From assembly GCA_021513715.1 (NCBI GenBank), contig CP084167.1, positions 1,256,571 through 1,320,570 of the forward strand: a DNA stretch of 64,000 nt. The letters run 5' to 3'. The notes beneath the pieces are model-generated. The model searched no databases, was not told the origin of the DNA, and saw only the letters and a program-made list of their open reading frames with translations. This DNA comes from Candidatus Heimdallarchaeum endolithica (lineage in GTDB: Archaea; Asgardarchaeota; Heimdallarchaeia; Heimdallarchaeales; Heimdallarchaeaceae). The translations under genes were made by a program, and so were the position numbers. Of this stretch, positions 35,801 to 43,644 are shown in pieces (the first letter of the stretch is position 1; every line of letters begins with the position of its first letter).

Positions 35801-37192
35801 ATGGATAATTCAATGGTAAGTTTGCAAGCAGAACTTGACGAAGCAAAGAAAGCTTTAGACACAGAAGTCAGTGATACTTTAGATAAAGCTTCTAAAGATT
35901 ATAGTACTCATACTAACAATGTCAACAACGAAATAGAAGAAAAGATTAAGGAAAAAATAAATGAATTTAAAGAGCAATTTAGAGAAATTACTACAGAGAT
36001 TTCAGTTGATCCTGAGAAGGAATCACCTTTAGATGAAACTACTGCAGAGATTATTGCTCAATTAGAGAAAATAACAGAACATTATCCTTCTCAAATGAAG
36101 AAAGAGAGAGATGAATATGTAGAGAAGATTAAAGAAACATTGTCTCAATTCCAAGAATCTTCTCAAAGTAAAATCGATTCAATTATATCAAGTGTAAAGA
36201 AGGATGTGCAAAATGTTTTCGATTCTTCATCAGAGTTCCTTGGCAAAAGTATTAATGAAATAGAACAAAGTTTTGAAAAGGAAGTAAACGATTATACTTT
36301 AGCAGTAAATCATGATGTCAATACACTTGTGAGTTCATCTGACAGCAATTCAGGAGCTCTGGTTACCAATATTCAAAGTACAAGAGACTCACTAGTAGAC
36401 ACAATTGATGTAGCAAGCAAATCCATTTCATCGAATTTAGATACTATAGAAAAATCAACTAAAGATGCTCTATCTGTTTTTCTGTCATCCACTTTAGAGC
36501 AATTGAAAGAAATTTCTCAAGGAACAGAGATGATACTCAACCATAAAGATGCTTATCTAAAAGCAATAGATGAGTTTAGAGATCAATTTATTGAAACAAA
36601 TACTAGCATTATCAACGATGTCGAAAAAGATGCTTCTAAGACCCTAAAAGCCATTCCAGAAAAGATCAAGAATGTTTTAGAAGCAACAGCTGATGCTATG
36701 GAATTAATGCGTAAGGTATTATCTTTAGGAGCTGGAATAGAGCCTAAACCTGTTGAAGAGACATGGGTAGTCTATGGTAAAGAGCAAGTAGATTCAGCTA
36801 TTATGTCAATGTTTTCACGAACAAAACGTTCATCAACCACTGTAACACCTTATTTGAATTGGATGGATATTGAGACATTAGAGCAAGACACTAACATTTC
36901 AAGAAAAAGGATAGAAATTATTTCTGACATGGCTTCCCACACTGATAATGATAAGAAAGTAATAACTAAAATAATGAGTATAAACAAAGAAATTGGAAAT
37001 ATAATACTAAAAGACAAAACTGGATTAGATATTATTTTAGGAACAAGAGATGGAACAGAGGAAGGAATTATCGGTTATCCAACTACTACTAGTGGAGAAC
37101 CAGTGCTTATCGTTACTTTCAATGAATTGCTTGTTAAAGAAATTTCTAGATTACAGGCAGAATACAAAAGTACAAGACCTTTCACTGGTTAA
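32870..37192 (+). CDS. Giant TrmB-like protein: winged helix, about 1200-residue coiled coil, TrmB-type C-terminal domain
   Basis: The 1440 residues begin MESTLEKMGLSKEEIEVYAN, then TETIVQALNKLVEKGYIKEI, a TrmB/MarR-like winged helix (residues 1-75). Residues about 90 to 1285 are almost continuous coiled coil with few Pro or Gly. The C-terminal 150 residues (TWVVYGKEQVDSAIMSMF, KRIEIISDMA, then IILGTRDGTEEGIIGYPTTT, SGEPVLIVTFNELL) match the C-terminal sensor/PLD-like domain of TrmB-type regulators. Ordinary TrmB proteins are 250-350 residues, with a short dimerising helix between these domains. The rod would put a DNA-binding head and a sensor head more than 100 nm apart if extended. Third gene of the ATPase operon. 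Function unknown; DNA tethering is an inference. Confidence 0.8.
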   Translation: MESTLEKMGLSKEEIEVYANIVQFGFRTIGQIQIYTKTDTETIVQALNKLVEKGYIKEIKPRKPEGTSIFIPLPPQIKLTEDVAKRLDDELSALSREVNEDWNNTITLLRKELLAFHENMSSNLGEHKNQISDEANKFHSEMNDLINKKKTELENSISKINQEIKTLLDTDEENLQKSSERVKETINTSFDTTIHKIGEFHDNFKSKIEETYKKLEEEHKEKISKQKENIQNKLQEIIDLAKSNLDKNFSVLDENQEIVKGKTSDVFSDLAEKSNSVGNNSIESTKNTINSIIEKYKEKINQYQSNVKDILSSLNEELTALENSTNDNIVQTITQAKDIAISVLNDNEKQFIKLVEDTKTNAVQKLSQLISETGEKNNNAKEELISALKDYLSQFEENSQNLLALLKDGIKAGFTNLQEGLENSITKLNEQITTMQEDIEEFVESYIGSLFEDIENIKQTILTKLNTNIEKFSKDTTNKHNKNKELISKIENDFTQATTDIIQKSSEMIVNETEKISSEIKESKEKLKEENTSFLTKHHDEIENYKETLSETIKQLFENKEEFNSFFVEHLDNLKTEAKEKIETNKETNIKNVKEKLNSKNEEYTKRINDFVEEYLRESRNIRDETPNLVELEYTKASNKINEISSNLSELISAFTTMVNEIYDKIDEKAANKLFGKGEGLNFIDRLEKIKNDNQNISEKVKTDLDSLYRTFESSKEKLSEDIFDKMNKHIELFTDYNEENITQFNEFIENTKKEIEESLDSAIEDLKAKIDNEISEYKTAFDTQINDKFIILSSLIGEEIEKTKDMPEIDTLEEFFTKVKNETSTKIKEFVKMLDSSFTKQEKSSGSLHKSLVKKLDELQKQSLKTLNKAKVELEKVNDEITTESNSLLQTTVENMEQDIENTITESKEKANEKVAEKKEELTKIVTESIDGLVESKNRIQAEIEKSNNDVLANLDDSIVKNIESHSELVDSLSNKMDNSMVSLQAELDEAKKALDTEVSDTLDKASKDYSTHTNNVNNEIEEKIKEKINEFKEQFREITTEISVDPEKESPLDETTAEIIAQLEKITEHYPSQMKKERDEYVEKIKETLSQFQESSQSKIDSIISSVKKDVQNVFDSSSEFLGKSINEIEQSFEKEVNDYTLAVNHDVNTLVSSSDSNSGALVTNIQSTRDSLVDTIDVASKSISSNLDTIEKSTKDALSVFLSSTLEQLKEISQGTEMILNHKDAYLKAIDEFRDQFIETNTSIINDVEKDASKTLKAIPEKIKNVLEATADAMELMRKVLSLGAGIEPKPVEETWVVYGKEQVDSAIMSMFSRTKRSSTTVTPYLNWMDIETLEQDTNISRKRIEIISDMASHTDNDKKVITKIMSINKEIGNIILKDKTGLDIILGTRDGTEEGIIGYPTTTSGEPVLIVTFNELLVKEISRLQAEYKSTRPFTG

Positions 37193-37238
37193 TACTCTTT
37201 TTCTTTTTTTTTTGAAAAATATTAAAATAGTCGATAGA

Positions 37239-37247
37239 GTATATTAT
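37239..37247 (+). promoter_or_regulatory. TATA box
   Basis: GTATATTAT is centred about 28 bp before the ATG at 37271, which supports that ATG over the in-frame GTG at 37262 if the message is leaderless. Confidence 0.5.
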
Positions 37248-37270
37248 TCTCTAAGAGACTCGTGTCAAAA

Positions 37271-37663
37271 ATGTGGATTAGACAACCATGCCCTATGGCT
37301 AGAATCTTAGAAGAAAAAGTTTACTGTATTTTAGATGGAGATTTTGAAGAAGTAATGCCTGTAAAATTTAGTGATATCAGTATGATAACTAAAGAGATTT
37401 TAAATAAGTTAGACTCTCCTCTATATTGTACCAACTCTGTTGTTGAAAGTAAAAACCATTATATTTGCTGTCCAACAAAAAAAGAGATAATCGAAATAAA
37501 AGAAAACAAAATAGAAAAAGAATTGTATGAAAGTGTTCTTTCAGCATTGTTATTTTTAGACCCTTCCCAAGACATGTGTTCTGAGTGCTTATACAAAGCT
37601 TTTTCAACTTTAGATTATGAAGAACAAAGGAGAAATTTGCTTAATTCTCCTTCTTTGAAATGA
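37271..37663 (+). CDS. Cysteine-rich small protein of unknown function
   Basis: From ATG 37271 the protein is 130 aa with about eight cysteines: QPCPMA near the N-terminus, VYCILDG, LYCTNS, YICCPT and MCSECLY. Such a distribution suggests metal (zinc or iron-sulfur) binding, but I cannot match a family. The C-terminal 23 bp overlap the convergent GAPDH gene. A TATA box is well placed upstream, so it is transcribed separately from the coiled-coil operon. Confidence 0.6.
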   Translation: MWIRQPCPMARILEEKVYCILDGDFEEVMPVKFSDISMITKEILNKLDSPLYCTNSVVESKNHYICCPTKKEIIEIKENKIEKELYESVLSALLFLDPSQDMCSECLYKAFSTLDYEEQRRNLLNSPSLK

Positions 37664-38648
37664 ATTCTACTAAATCAATCATTCTGTTACTATAACCTGT
37701 TTCGTTATCGTACCAAGCAACAACTTTGATTTGATTACCATTTGCAAAGATGTAACCAAAATCAACAATTGCAGAGTGTGGACTACCATTATAATCTATT
37801 GAAACAAGTGGTTCTTCTGAAATAGCTAGAATTCCTTTCATTTTACCATTCGTTGCTTCCCTAAAGGCATCTAATATTTCCTCTTTTCTTACTTTATTCT
37901 TCAAAGTATATACTGCATCAATTAGTGAAACATTTGGACTGGGAACACGAATCGACATTGCTTCTAGTTTTCCTTCCAGATGTGGAAGAACTTTTCCTAC
38001 TGCTATAGCGGCTCCTGTTGAAGTTGGTATGATGTTCATTGCAGCTGAACGAGCTCTTCTTAAGTCACCATGTGGAGCATCTAGAATTCTTTGATCACTA
38101 GTGTAACTATGAACTGTTGTCATGAAACCGCCCTCTACTCCAAAGTTATCATCTATTACTTTTGTAACTGGAGCATAGCAATTTGTTGTACAACTTGCAT
38201 TAGAAATTATTTTATCTTCTTCTGGATTAAATAAATGCTCATTAACTCCAAGAACAAAAGTTTTTACTGGCCCTCCTTTTCCAGGAGCTGAAATTAAAAC
38301 TCTTTTAACATTGCCTGAAAGATGTTTTGAAGCCAAATCATATTTTCGAAATAGTCCTGTAGATTCTATCACATAATCTACTTCCCACTTATTCCAAGGA
38401 ATATTTGCAGGGTCTCTTTCTGCAGAAACAGGGATGTATTTTCCATCTACCTCAAGTCCCTCATCTACAGCTTTAACTGAATAAGGAAAGCTTCCATGAG
38501 CTGAATCATACTTAAGCAAATGAGCCAGAGTTTTTGAATTTGTAATATCATTAATTCCTACAAACTCTATATCCTTTCTCTTGAATCCAGCTCTAAAAAC
38601 TCCTCGACCAATTCTTCCAAAACCGTTAATACCAATTCTAATAGTCAT
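37641..38648 (-). CDS. gap: Glyceraldehyde-3-phosphate dehydrogenase, type I (bacterial/eukaryotic class)
   Basis: This 335-residue enzyme has the NAD-binding NGFGRIGRGVFRAG, the active-site ISNASCTTNCYAPV (catalytic Cys153), MTTVHSYTSDQRILDAPHGD with the catalytic His in HSYTSDQ, and the C-terminal VAWYDNETGYSNRM. All belong to the class I phosphorylating GAPDH of bacteria and eukaryotes, not the class II enzyme usual in archaea. It interconverts glyceraldehyde 3-phosphate and 1,3-bisphosphoglycerate. Asp34 in GINDI favours NAD. A perfect palindrome lies 46-70 bp upstream of the start. Class I enzymes are known in some archaea, probably by transfer. Confidence 0.95.
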   Translation of the reverse strand: MTIRIGINGFGRIGRGVFRAGFKRKDIEFVGINDITNSKTLAHLLKYDSAHGSFPYSVKAVDEGLEVDGKYIPVSAERDPANIPWNKWEVDYVIESTGLFRKYDLASKHLSGNVKRVLISAPGKGGPVKTFVLGVNEHLFNPEEDKIISNASCTTNCYAPVTKVIDDNFGVEGGFMTTVHSYTSDQRILDAPHGDLRRARSAAMNIIPTSTGAAIAVGKVLPHLEGKLEAMSIRVPSPNVSLIDAVYTLKNKVRKEEILDAFREATNGKMKGILAISEEPLVSIDYNGSPHSAIVDFGYIFANGNQIKVVAWYDNETGYSNRMIDLVEFISKKEN

Positions 38649-38693
38649 AAAGCCAATTTAGCATTTACAAATTTAAATTTTACTCAATAAAGA

Positions 38694-38718
38694 TAATATG
38701 TATTAAATATACATATTA
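38694..38718. promoter_or_regulatory. Palindrome upstream of the GAPDH promoter
   Basis: TAATATGTA-N7-TACATATTA is a perfect 9-bp inverted repeat. On the minus strand it lies just upstream of a TATA-like TTTAAATTT (about 38674-38682) that precedes the GAPDH ATG, a position where an archaeal activator or repressor could act. Confidence 0.5.
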
Positions 38719-38773
38719 ATTTATTAAAAAAAAGATTAAGTAATTTATTCAAAAAAAGAAAAAAGAAAAAGAT

Positions 38774-39778
38774 TTATGTCTTTATAGCATACCTATCTGA
38801 GCCTTTCACACTTACACCTAGGATACGGATAAAGAACCAAGTTGAGAAGAGTCCTATGAAAAGAAAATCAATAAGTGAAACAAACACTCCAAATTTCAAA
38901 GATTCTGCTCCAGACCAGTAGTCAGTAGCATAACGTATAATTCCCACAATGAGCATTGCAAGTGTGAAAACTAAGGCTAAACTCATTTCTACTAAGACCA
39001 CACCCCAGAAAAAGTTTTTGGACATATTCTCTACATATTTCTTTCCTACAAGATAGTCAAGAACAAAGTGTCTAATTTTGTTGTGAATATTGACAAAGAA
39101 TTGTGCAATTTTCTTTGGAAATTCTCCGATATACTTAAAGAAGTTTCTGACAGCTCTAACAGCTTTTTGCATGAATGTAGCATGAAACAGCAAAAATCCT
39201 AGTCCTGCTAAGATAATTAAAGCAAATAGTAATATCATTGCAGAAATCCAGTCATGACCAGCTAAAAGATCTCCTAATGGTTGAACTAGTCCTTTCCAAA
39301 TTCCTTTAACAAAAATAGCTTCAATAACAATCCAGATTCCTTTACCTATAGCTATAAATATATTTCCTAAAGCCTTCCAAAAACCAATGTTTGCAAACCA
39401 CTGCCACAATGCTTTGAAAACATCAAAGTAAACTAATATGAAAATTATACTAATACATAGACTCATCATAAAGAATAGTGTTGGAATGAGAGAAAGGAAC
39501 TTTTTATCTTCCTCTGTTAGTGCATGATCTCCTCTTTCTTTCAAGAATCTAACTATGTACACGACAAGAAGACCTGTATACCAAAACGGTGCAAAAACTA
39601 CTTTAAGAACAGCATATATAATTCTCCAGATAATTAAGAAGAATTTCTTAACATCCCCCCATGTGATTAATCCTCCTTCGATTCTTTTTGCTTTTCGTTC
39701 TTCTCGTTTAGCTTGTTTTTCTTCTTTTTTGGACTTTTTCTGAGCTTCATTATTTTTTTTTGCGTCTTCCTTTTTCAT
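38774..39778 (-). CDS. Polytopic membrane protein of unknown function
   Basis: The first 40 residues are very rich in Lys and Glu (KKEDAKKNNEAQKKSKKEEK) and are followed by six or so hydrophobic segments spread over 290 residues. Among them are LIPTLFFMMSLCISIIFILV, WISAMILLFALIILAGLGFL and FFWGVVLVEMSLALVFTLAM. Several Trp/Phe-rich amphipathic stretches (WRIIYAVLKVVFAPFWYTGL; IGFWKALGNIFIAIGKGIW) lie between them. No family recognised. It stands alone, 125 bp downstream of GAPDH on the same strand, with its own start in an AT-rich region. Confidence 0.7.
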   Translation of the reverse strand: MKKEDAKKNNEAQKKSKKEEKQAKREERKAKRIEGGLITWGDVKKFFLIIWRIIYAVLKVVFAPFWYTGLLVVYIVRFLKERGDHALTEEDKKFLSLIPTLFFMMSLCISIIFILVYFDVFKALWQWFANIGFWKALGNIFIAIGKGIWIVIEAIFVKGIWKGLVQPLGDLLAGHDWISAMILLFALIILAGLGFLLFHATFMQKAVRAVRNFFKYIGEFPKKIAQFFVNIHNKIRHFVLDYLVGKKYVENMSKNFFWGVVLVEMSLALVFTLAMLIVGIIRYATDYWSGAESLKFGVFVSLIDFLFIGLFSTWFFIRILGVSVKGSDRYAIKT

Positions 39779-39941
39779 AATTGTGAATTGGTGTGCTAAA
39801 ATATAAGGTTTCTGTAAAAAGGTCAGTTATTTAAGTTCGATGCAATTCTAGACTTTTTTAGAACTAATCATAATTACTATACAAAATCTTGGAACAAAGA
39901 AAAAAATATATTTATGTAAGAGTAAATGAATTTGAATAATA

Positions 39942-40949
39942 ATGCGAATAAAAAAGATTTTAACTTTATTCTTAATTTTAATTGTTTTCACAGTAAGTAA
40001 TTTCAATCCAAAATTGACAAAAGCAAGTTTTTATTTAGGTTCTATTGAGAAAGAAGATGATTGGTTTATCGAATCCAAAAAAGTAGATTTTAATGATAGT
40101 TTTAAAGCAAACATTAATTTTGCTTTTGGCAATACTAGTTTAGGCTTTGCTACTTATCTTTCTTTTAACTCAGAGATCAATGCTCCTTTAAATATTACAG
40201 GTTACTTAAATCGAAAAATAAAGAAAGACAGTTCTACCATTGGACTTAATGTTAAAGGAGATAAAGGAAATATCATTATTGGTTTAAATGGGACTGTTTT
40301 AGTTGCTATAAATGATACCATTCTACCTTTTGAATTTAATCAGGATTTACAAAATTCTTACACTAACTTTTCTTCTTTATTTGGAGAAAATATAAGTATC
40401 CCAATTAATGTTAATCCAATCACTTTTGAAATTCCTACAGAAGACTTTTTACCCAATTTTCTAATTACAGAAATAAAAGTCAAAGTTCAACCTGTTCTTC
40501 TATTTACTGGCTCAATATCTCTTTCTTTAGAAGTTATAAATGAAACTTTAACTTGGAATACTGGCGAAGAGATCTATTTTACTGATGTACAAATCTCTAA
40601 AGATCAAACAGACTATTCTATTTACTTAAAAAACATTAATTATAATTTTTCAAACACAACAATCAAAATAACTGCAATAAAATCAACTGTAACTTTTTCT
40701 AGTGACACATTTGGCGATTTGTATAGTACTGAATTTGAGATAGAACTTGATACTATAAACAATAGTTCTAATGACCAATTAGTTAACGATTTAGCTGTCT
40801 TTTTGCTTGACAATCTTGTTGAGTTGGAAGATGAAACATTAACTATTTCTATTGCAGATACACCTTTCAACCTATCAAGTGTATTTATTGCAATAATTGT
40901 AATGCTTATTACAACCAGAAAAATTAAACTTAAAAAATCAAAAACTTAA
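39942..40949 (+). CDS. Secreted beta-rich protein with C-terminal membrane anchor
   Basis: A signal peptide (IKKILTLFLILIVFTVSNFN, likely cut after TKA) is followed by about 270 residues of alternating beta-strand-like, Asn/Thr/Ser-rich sequence. The end is a hydrophobic helix (SSVFIAIIVMLITT) and a Lys-rich cytoplasmic end. The plan is the same as the secreted partner at 15238-16845, although no clear sequence identity is visible. No domain recognised. It is a free-standing gene with TATA-like sequence (ATATATTTATG) 25-35 bp upstream. Confidence 0.65.
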   Translation: MRIKKILTLFLILIVFTVSNFNPKLTKASFYLGSIEKEDDWFIESKKVDFNDSFKANINFAFGNTSLGFATYLSFNSEINAPLNITGYLNRKIKKDSSTIGLNVKGDKGNIIIGLNGTVLVAINDTILPFEFNQDLQNSYTNFSSLFGENISIPINVNPITFEIPTEDFLPNFLITEIKVKVQPVLLFTGSISLSLEVINETLTWNTGEEIYFTDVQISKDQTDYSIYLKNINYNFSNTTIKITAIKSTVTFSSDTFGDLYSTEFEIELDTINNSSNDQLVNDLAVFLLDNLVELEDETLTISIADTPFNLSSVFIAIIVMLITTRKIKLKKSKT

Positions 40950-41025
40950 TTTTCTTTTTCTTTTACCTAAAATTTTATAAAAAATCCTCAAATCCATTCC
41001 TTGAAAACGAATTGGAGGATTTAAA

Positions 41026-42252
41026 ATGGATAACTCAAATTCAAAAACAAAATACTTCTTAGATCTAGATAAAAAAAATACTGCACACAATTACAAACCA
41101 ATTCCTGTTGTTATTAAAAAAGCAAAAGGCATCTGGGTTTGGGATGTTGACGGAAAGAAATACCTTGATTGTCTTTCAGCTTATTCATCACAAAATTTTG
41201 GTCATCGTCATCCTAAGCTTGTTAATGCATTGAAAAAACAACTGAATAAGGTAATCTTAACTTCTCGAGCTTTTTGTAATGATAGTATGGGTAAAGCAGC
41301 TAAGAAACTTTGTGAACTTACAGGGTATGAAGTTTTTTTGCCCATGAACACTGGAGCAGAAGCTGTTGAATCTGCTCTTAAAATTGCTAGAAAATGGGGT
41401 TATGAGAAAAAAAATGTAGAAGAAAATAAAGCAGAAATCATTGTTTGTGAGAATAATTTTCATGGTCGAACTATAACTATTGTTGGTTTCTCTACAGATC
41501 CTGATTGTTATAGTGGATTCGGCCCAAAGACACCAGGGTTCAAGATTATCCCTTATGGAGATATTGAAGCTTTAAAAAAAGCAATAACAAAGAATACAGT
41601 AGGCTTCCTTGTTGAACCAATTCAAGGAGAAGCAGGAGTAATTGTTCCACCTGAAGGATACTTAAAAGAAGCTTATGAATTATGCAAAGAAAAAAATGTT
41701 CTATTTATTGCAGATGAAATTCAAACTGGTTTCTGTAGAACAGGTAAACTTTTTGCTTCTGAGTATGAAGATATTAAACCAGACATGACTCTTGTTGCTA
41801 AAGCAGTAGGAGGAGGAGTATGGCCAGTATCTGGTGTTCTTTCATCTTGGGAAATTATGGATGTTTTGACTCCAGGCACACATGGTTCAACTTGGGGAGG
41901 AAATAGCGCAGGAATGGCTGTTTTGGAAGCAGTCTGTGATTTGGTTAAAGAACAAGACTTTTCAGGAAGAGCTAGAGAACTGGGCCAATTTTTCATGGAT
42001 GGACTGAAAAAGATACAAAAGAAATATCCTGACAAAATTAAAGAAGTAAGAGGAAAAGGGTTACTTGTTGCAATTGAACTAAAAGTAAAGGCAAGACCTT
42101 ACACTGAAGCTTTAAAAAATAATGAACCTGTTGGAGTTCTAGCTAAAGAAACACATTCTTATTCTATTCGATTTGCTCCACCTCTCACAATATCAGAGAA
42201 GGATCTTACATGGGCACTAGAAGTAATAGACAAAGTTTTTGGTGAAATATAA
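41026..42252 (+). CDS. rocD: Ornithine aminotransferase (class III PLP aminotransferase)
   Basis: This 408-residue enzyme has SAYSSQNFGHRHPKLVNALK, TSRAFCND, FLPMNTGAEAVESALKIARK, NNFHGRTITIVGFSTD, GFGPKTPGFKIIPYGD, EPIQGEAGVIVPP, IADEIQTGFCRTGK, and the PLP lysine in AKAVGGGVWPVSGV. The PMNTGAEAVE and SRAF segments distinguish ornithine aminotransferase from acetylornithine aminotransferase and 4-aminobutyrate transaminase. The reaction converts ornithine and 2-oxoglutarate to glutamate semialdehyde and glutamate, linking arginine to proline. TTGGAGGAT 8 nt before the ATG is a clear Shine-Dalgarno. Confidence 0.9.
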   Translation: MDNSNSKTKYFLDLDKKNTAHNYKPIPVVIKKAKGIWVWDVDGKKYLDCLSAYSSQNFGHRHPKLVNALKKQLNKVILTSRAFCNDSMGKAAKKLCELTGYEVFLPMNTGAEAVESALKIARKWGYEKKNVEENKAEIIVCENNFHGRTITIVGFSTDPDCYSGFGPKTPGFKIIPYGDIEALKKAITKNTVGFLVEPIQGEAGVIVPPEGYLKEAYELCKEKNVLFIADEIQTGFCRTGKLFASEYEDIKPDMTLVAKAVGGGVWPVSGVLSSWEIMDVLTPGTHGSTWGGNSAGMAVLEAVCDLVKEQDFSGRARELGQFFMDGLKKIQKKYPDKIKEVRGKGLLVAIELKVKARPYTEALKNNEPVGVLAKETHSYSIRFAPPLTISEKDLTWALEVIDKVFGEI

Positions 42253-42299
42253 TTTTTCTTTTTTTCTAACTTTCTTTTTATATTAAAAAAAAATAATAT

Positions 42300-43511
42300 T
42301 TACTCGAAGATTGAAATATCCTCGAATAAAATGACAAAAATCAAGACCTGTATTAGAATAATCATTACAGCCTCAAAAGTATCAAATTTTCCATCATGAA
42401 TACATCTTTTTACGAACCATAAGACACCTGCAATTGCTGCTAGTTGCAAAACTATAAATGGATGCAAAGTAATGGAAATGATCATTCCTAGTACACCAAA
42501 AATGAGAAGAGATGACTGAAGTATACCCCCTATGGAGTTTCCTAGAGCAACATCAATATCATGATTAATAGCGCTAACTATTGCTATACCATGCTCTGGA
42601 ACTGCTCCTGCTGCTCCTAAAATAAGAGCTATTGCTATAGGAGACAATTCGATTGAAGTTGTTCCATGCATCAATTCTTCAACACACCATGTGAGAGCTT
42701 CTCCACCAAAGAATATACCTGTAAAACCCATAAGAAGCATCAAAATTGTCATAGGTTTTGATAGACGTTTCTCATGTTCTTGACTATGAGATTTTGTATC
42801 ATTTTTCTCAATAGTTTCATTATTTTCTTGTTGTTCTATATCATCTGAAACTGATAGTTTGTCTTTTTTCACATCTTTTCTTCCAATGATAAACACTAAG
42901 TAAATTACATAACTTAAAGCTAACAAACTAGCTACTGGTTTTGTGAGTTGTGCATCAGATAAAACAAAAATTTCTGAATTGAGAGCGTGGATATATTCGA
43001 TTATTGCAAAAACTGTAGTCATTAGGAGAGCTACAATTGCCCATCTAATTAGAGGAGATTCTTTTTTTTCTAAATCTGCAGGCACTTTTATTTCCCATTT
43101 TTTCCATGTAGCAACTAAAATTGCGAATCCTAGAATTAATGTGTTAAATCCTGCTGCAGAAAGAACTGTGATTACAGCTATTAACTCTTGACCTTTTAGT
43201 AACAACATAATAGCTATTACTGCTTCAGGAAGATTTGAAGCTAAACTTGAGAATATCCCTGCTACATATTCTGACAGACCAACGTATTTTGCACTACTAT
43301 TCAACCCTTCCACTGCCCATTCAGAAGGTCTAAAAGCTAACCAAGTTCCTACGATGAATCCTAAGATGACAAGTGGAAGAGGAATTTGTTCCAGACAATA
43401 TCGTAAAATGAAAAACACAGTAATAACAGCCAAAGCGATTATTGCTTCCCAAAAGCTAATATGAAAAGTCTTCTTAAACTGTTTTAGGAAATTCATAAAT
43501 CTATTTTTCAA
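42300..43511 (-). CDS. Sodium/calcium exchanger family membrane protein
   Basis: The 403-residue protein has the two inverted alpha repeats of the CaCA superfamily: GLSEYVAGIFSSLASNLPEA (alpha-1) and SPIAIALILGAAGAVPEHGI, then AIVSAINHDIDVALGNSIGG (alpha-2). Both keep the Pro-Glu of the ion-binding site. About ten membrane segments are separated by a hydrophilic, Glu/Lys/His-rich central loop of roughly 45 residues, as in archaeal NCX-type antiporters. It would exchange Ca2+ or another cation for Na+ or H+. The gene stands alone and is transcribed away from the ABC exporter genes. Confidence 0.87.
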   Translation of the reverse strand: MKNRFMNFLKQFKKTFHISFWEAIIALAVITVFFILRYCLEQIPLPLVILGFIVGTWLAFRPSEWAVEGLNSSAKYVGLSEYVAGIFSSLASNLPEAVIAIMLLLKGQELIAVITVLSAAGFNTLILGFAILVATWKKWEIKVPADLEKKESPLIRWAIVALLMTTVFAIIEYIHALNSEIFVLSDAQLTKPVASLLALSYVIYLVFIIGRKDVKKDKLSVSDDIEQQENNETIEKNDTKSHSQEHEKRLSKPMTILMLLMGFTGIFFGGEALTWCVEELMHGTTSIELSPIAIALILGAAGAVPEHGIAIVSAINHDIDVALGNSIGGILQSSLLIFGVLGMIISITLHPFIVLQLAAIAGVLWFVKRCIHDGKFDTFEAVMIILIQVLIFVILFEDISIFE

Positions 43512-43644
43512 AACGAGTATAAAATTCTATTCATTTATTTTTTCTTTACAATCTTACGTTAAAAAGAATGTTTTTATAACCTACTAGATAATATTGCCTA
43601 ATCTTACTTTTTAGTATAAAGATCACCAATACAAGGTTCCAACT

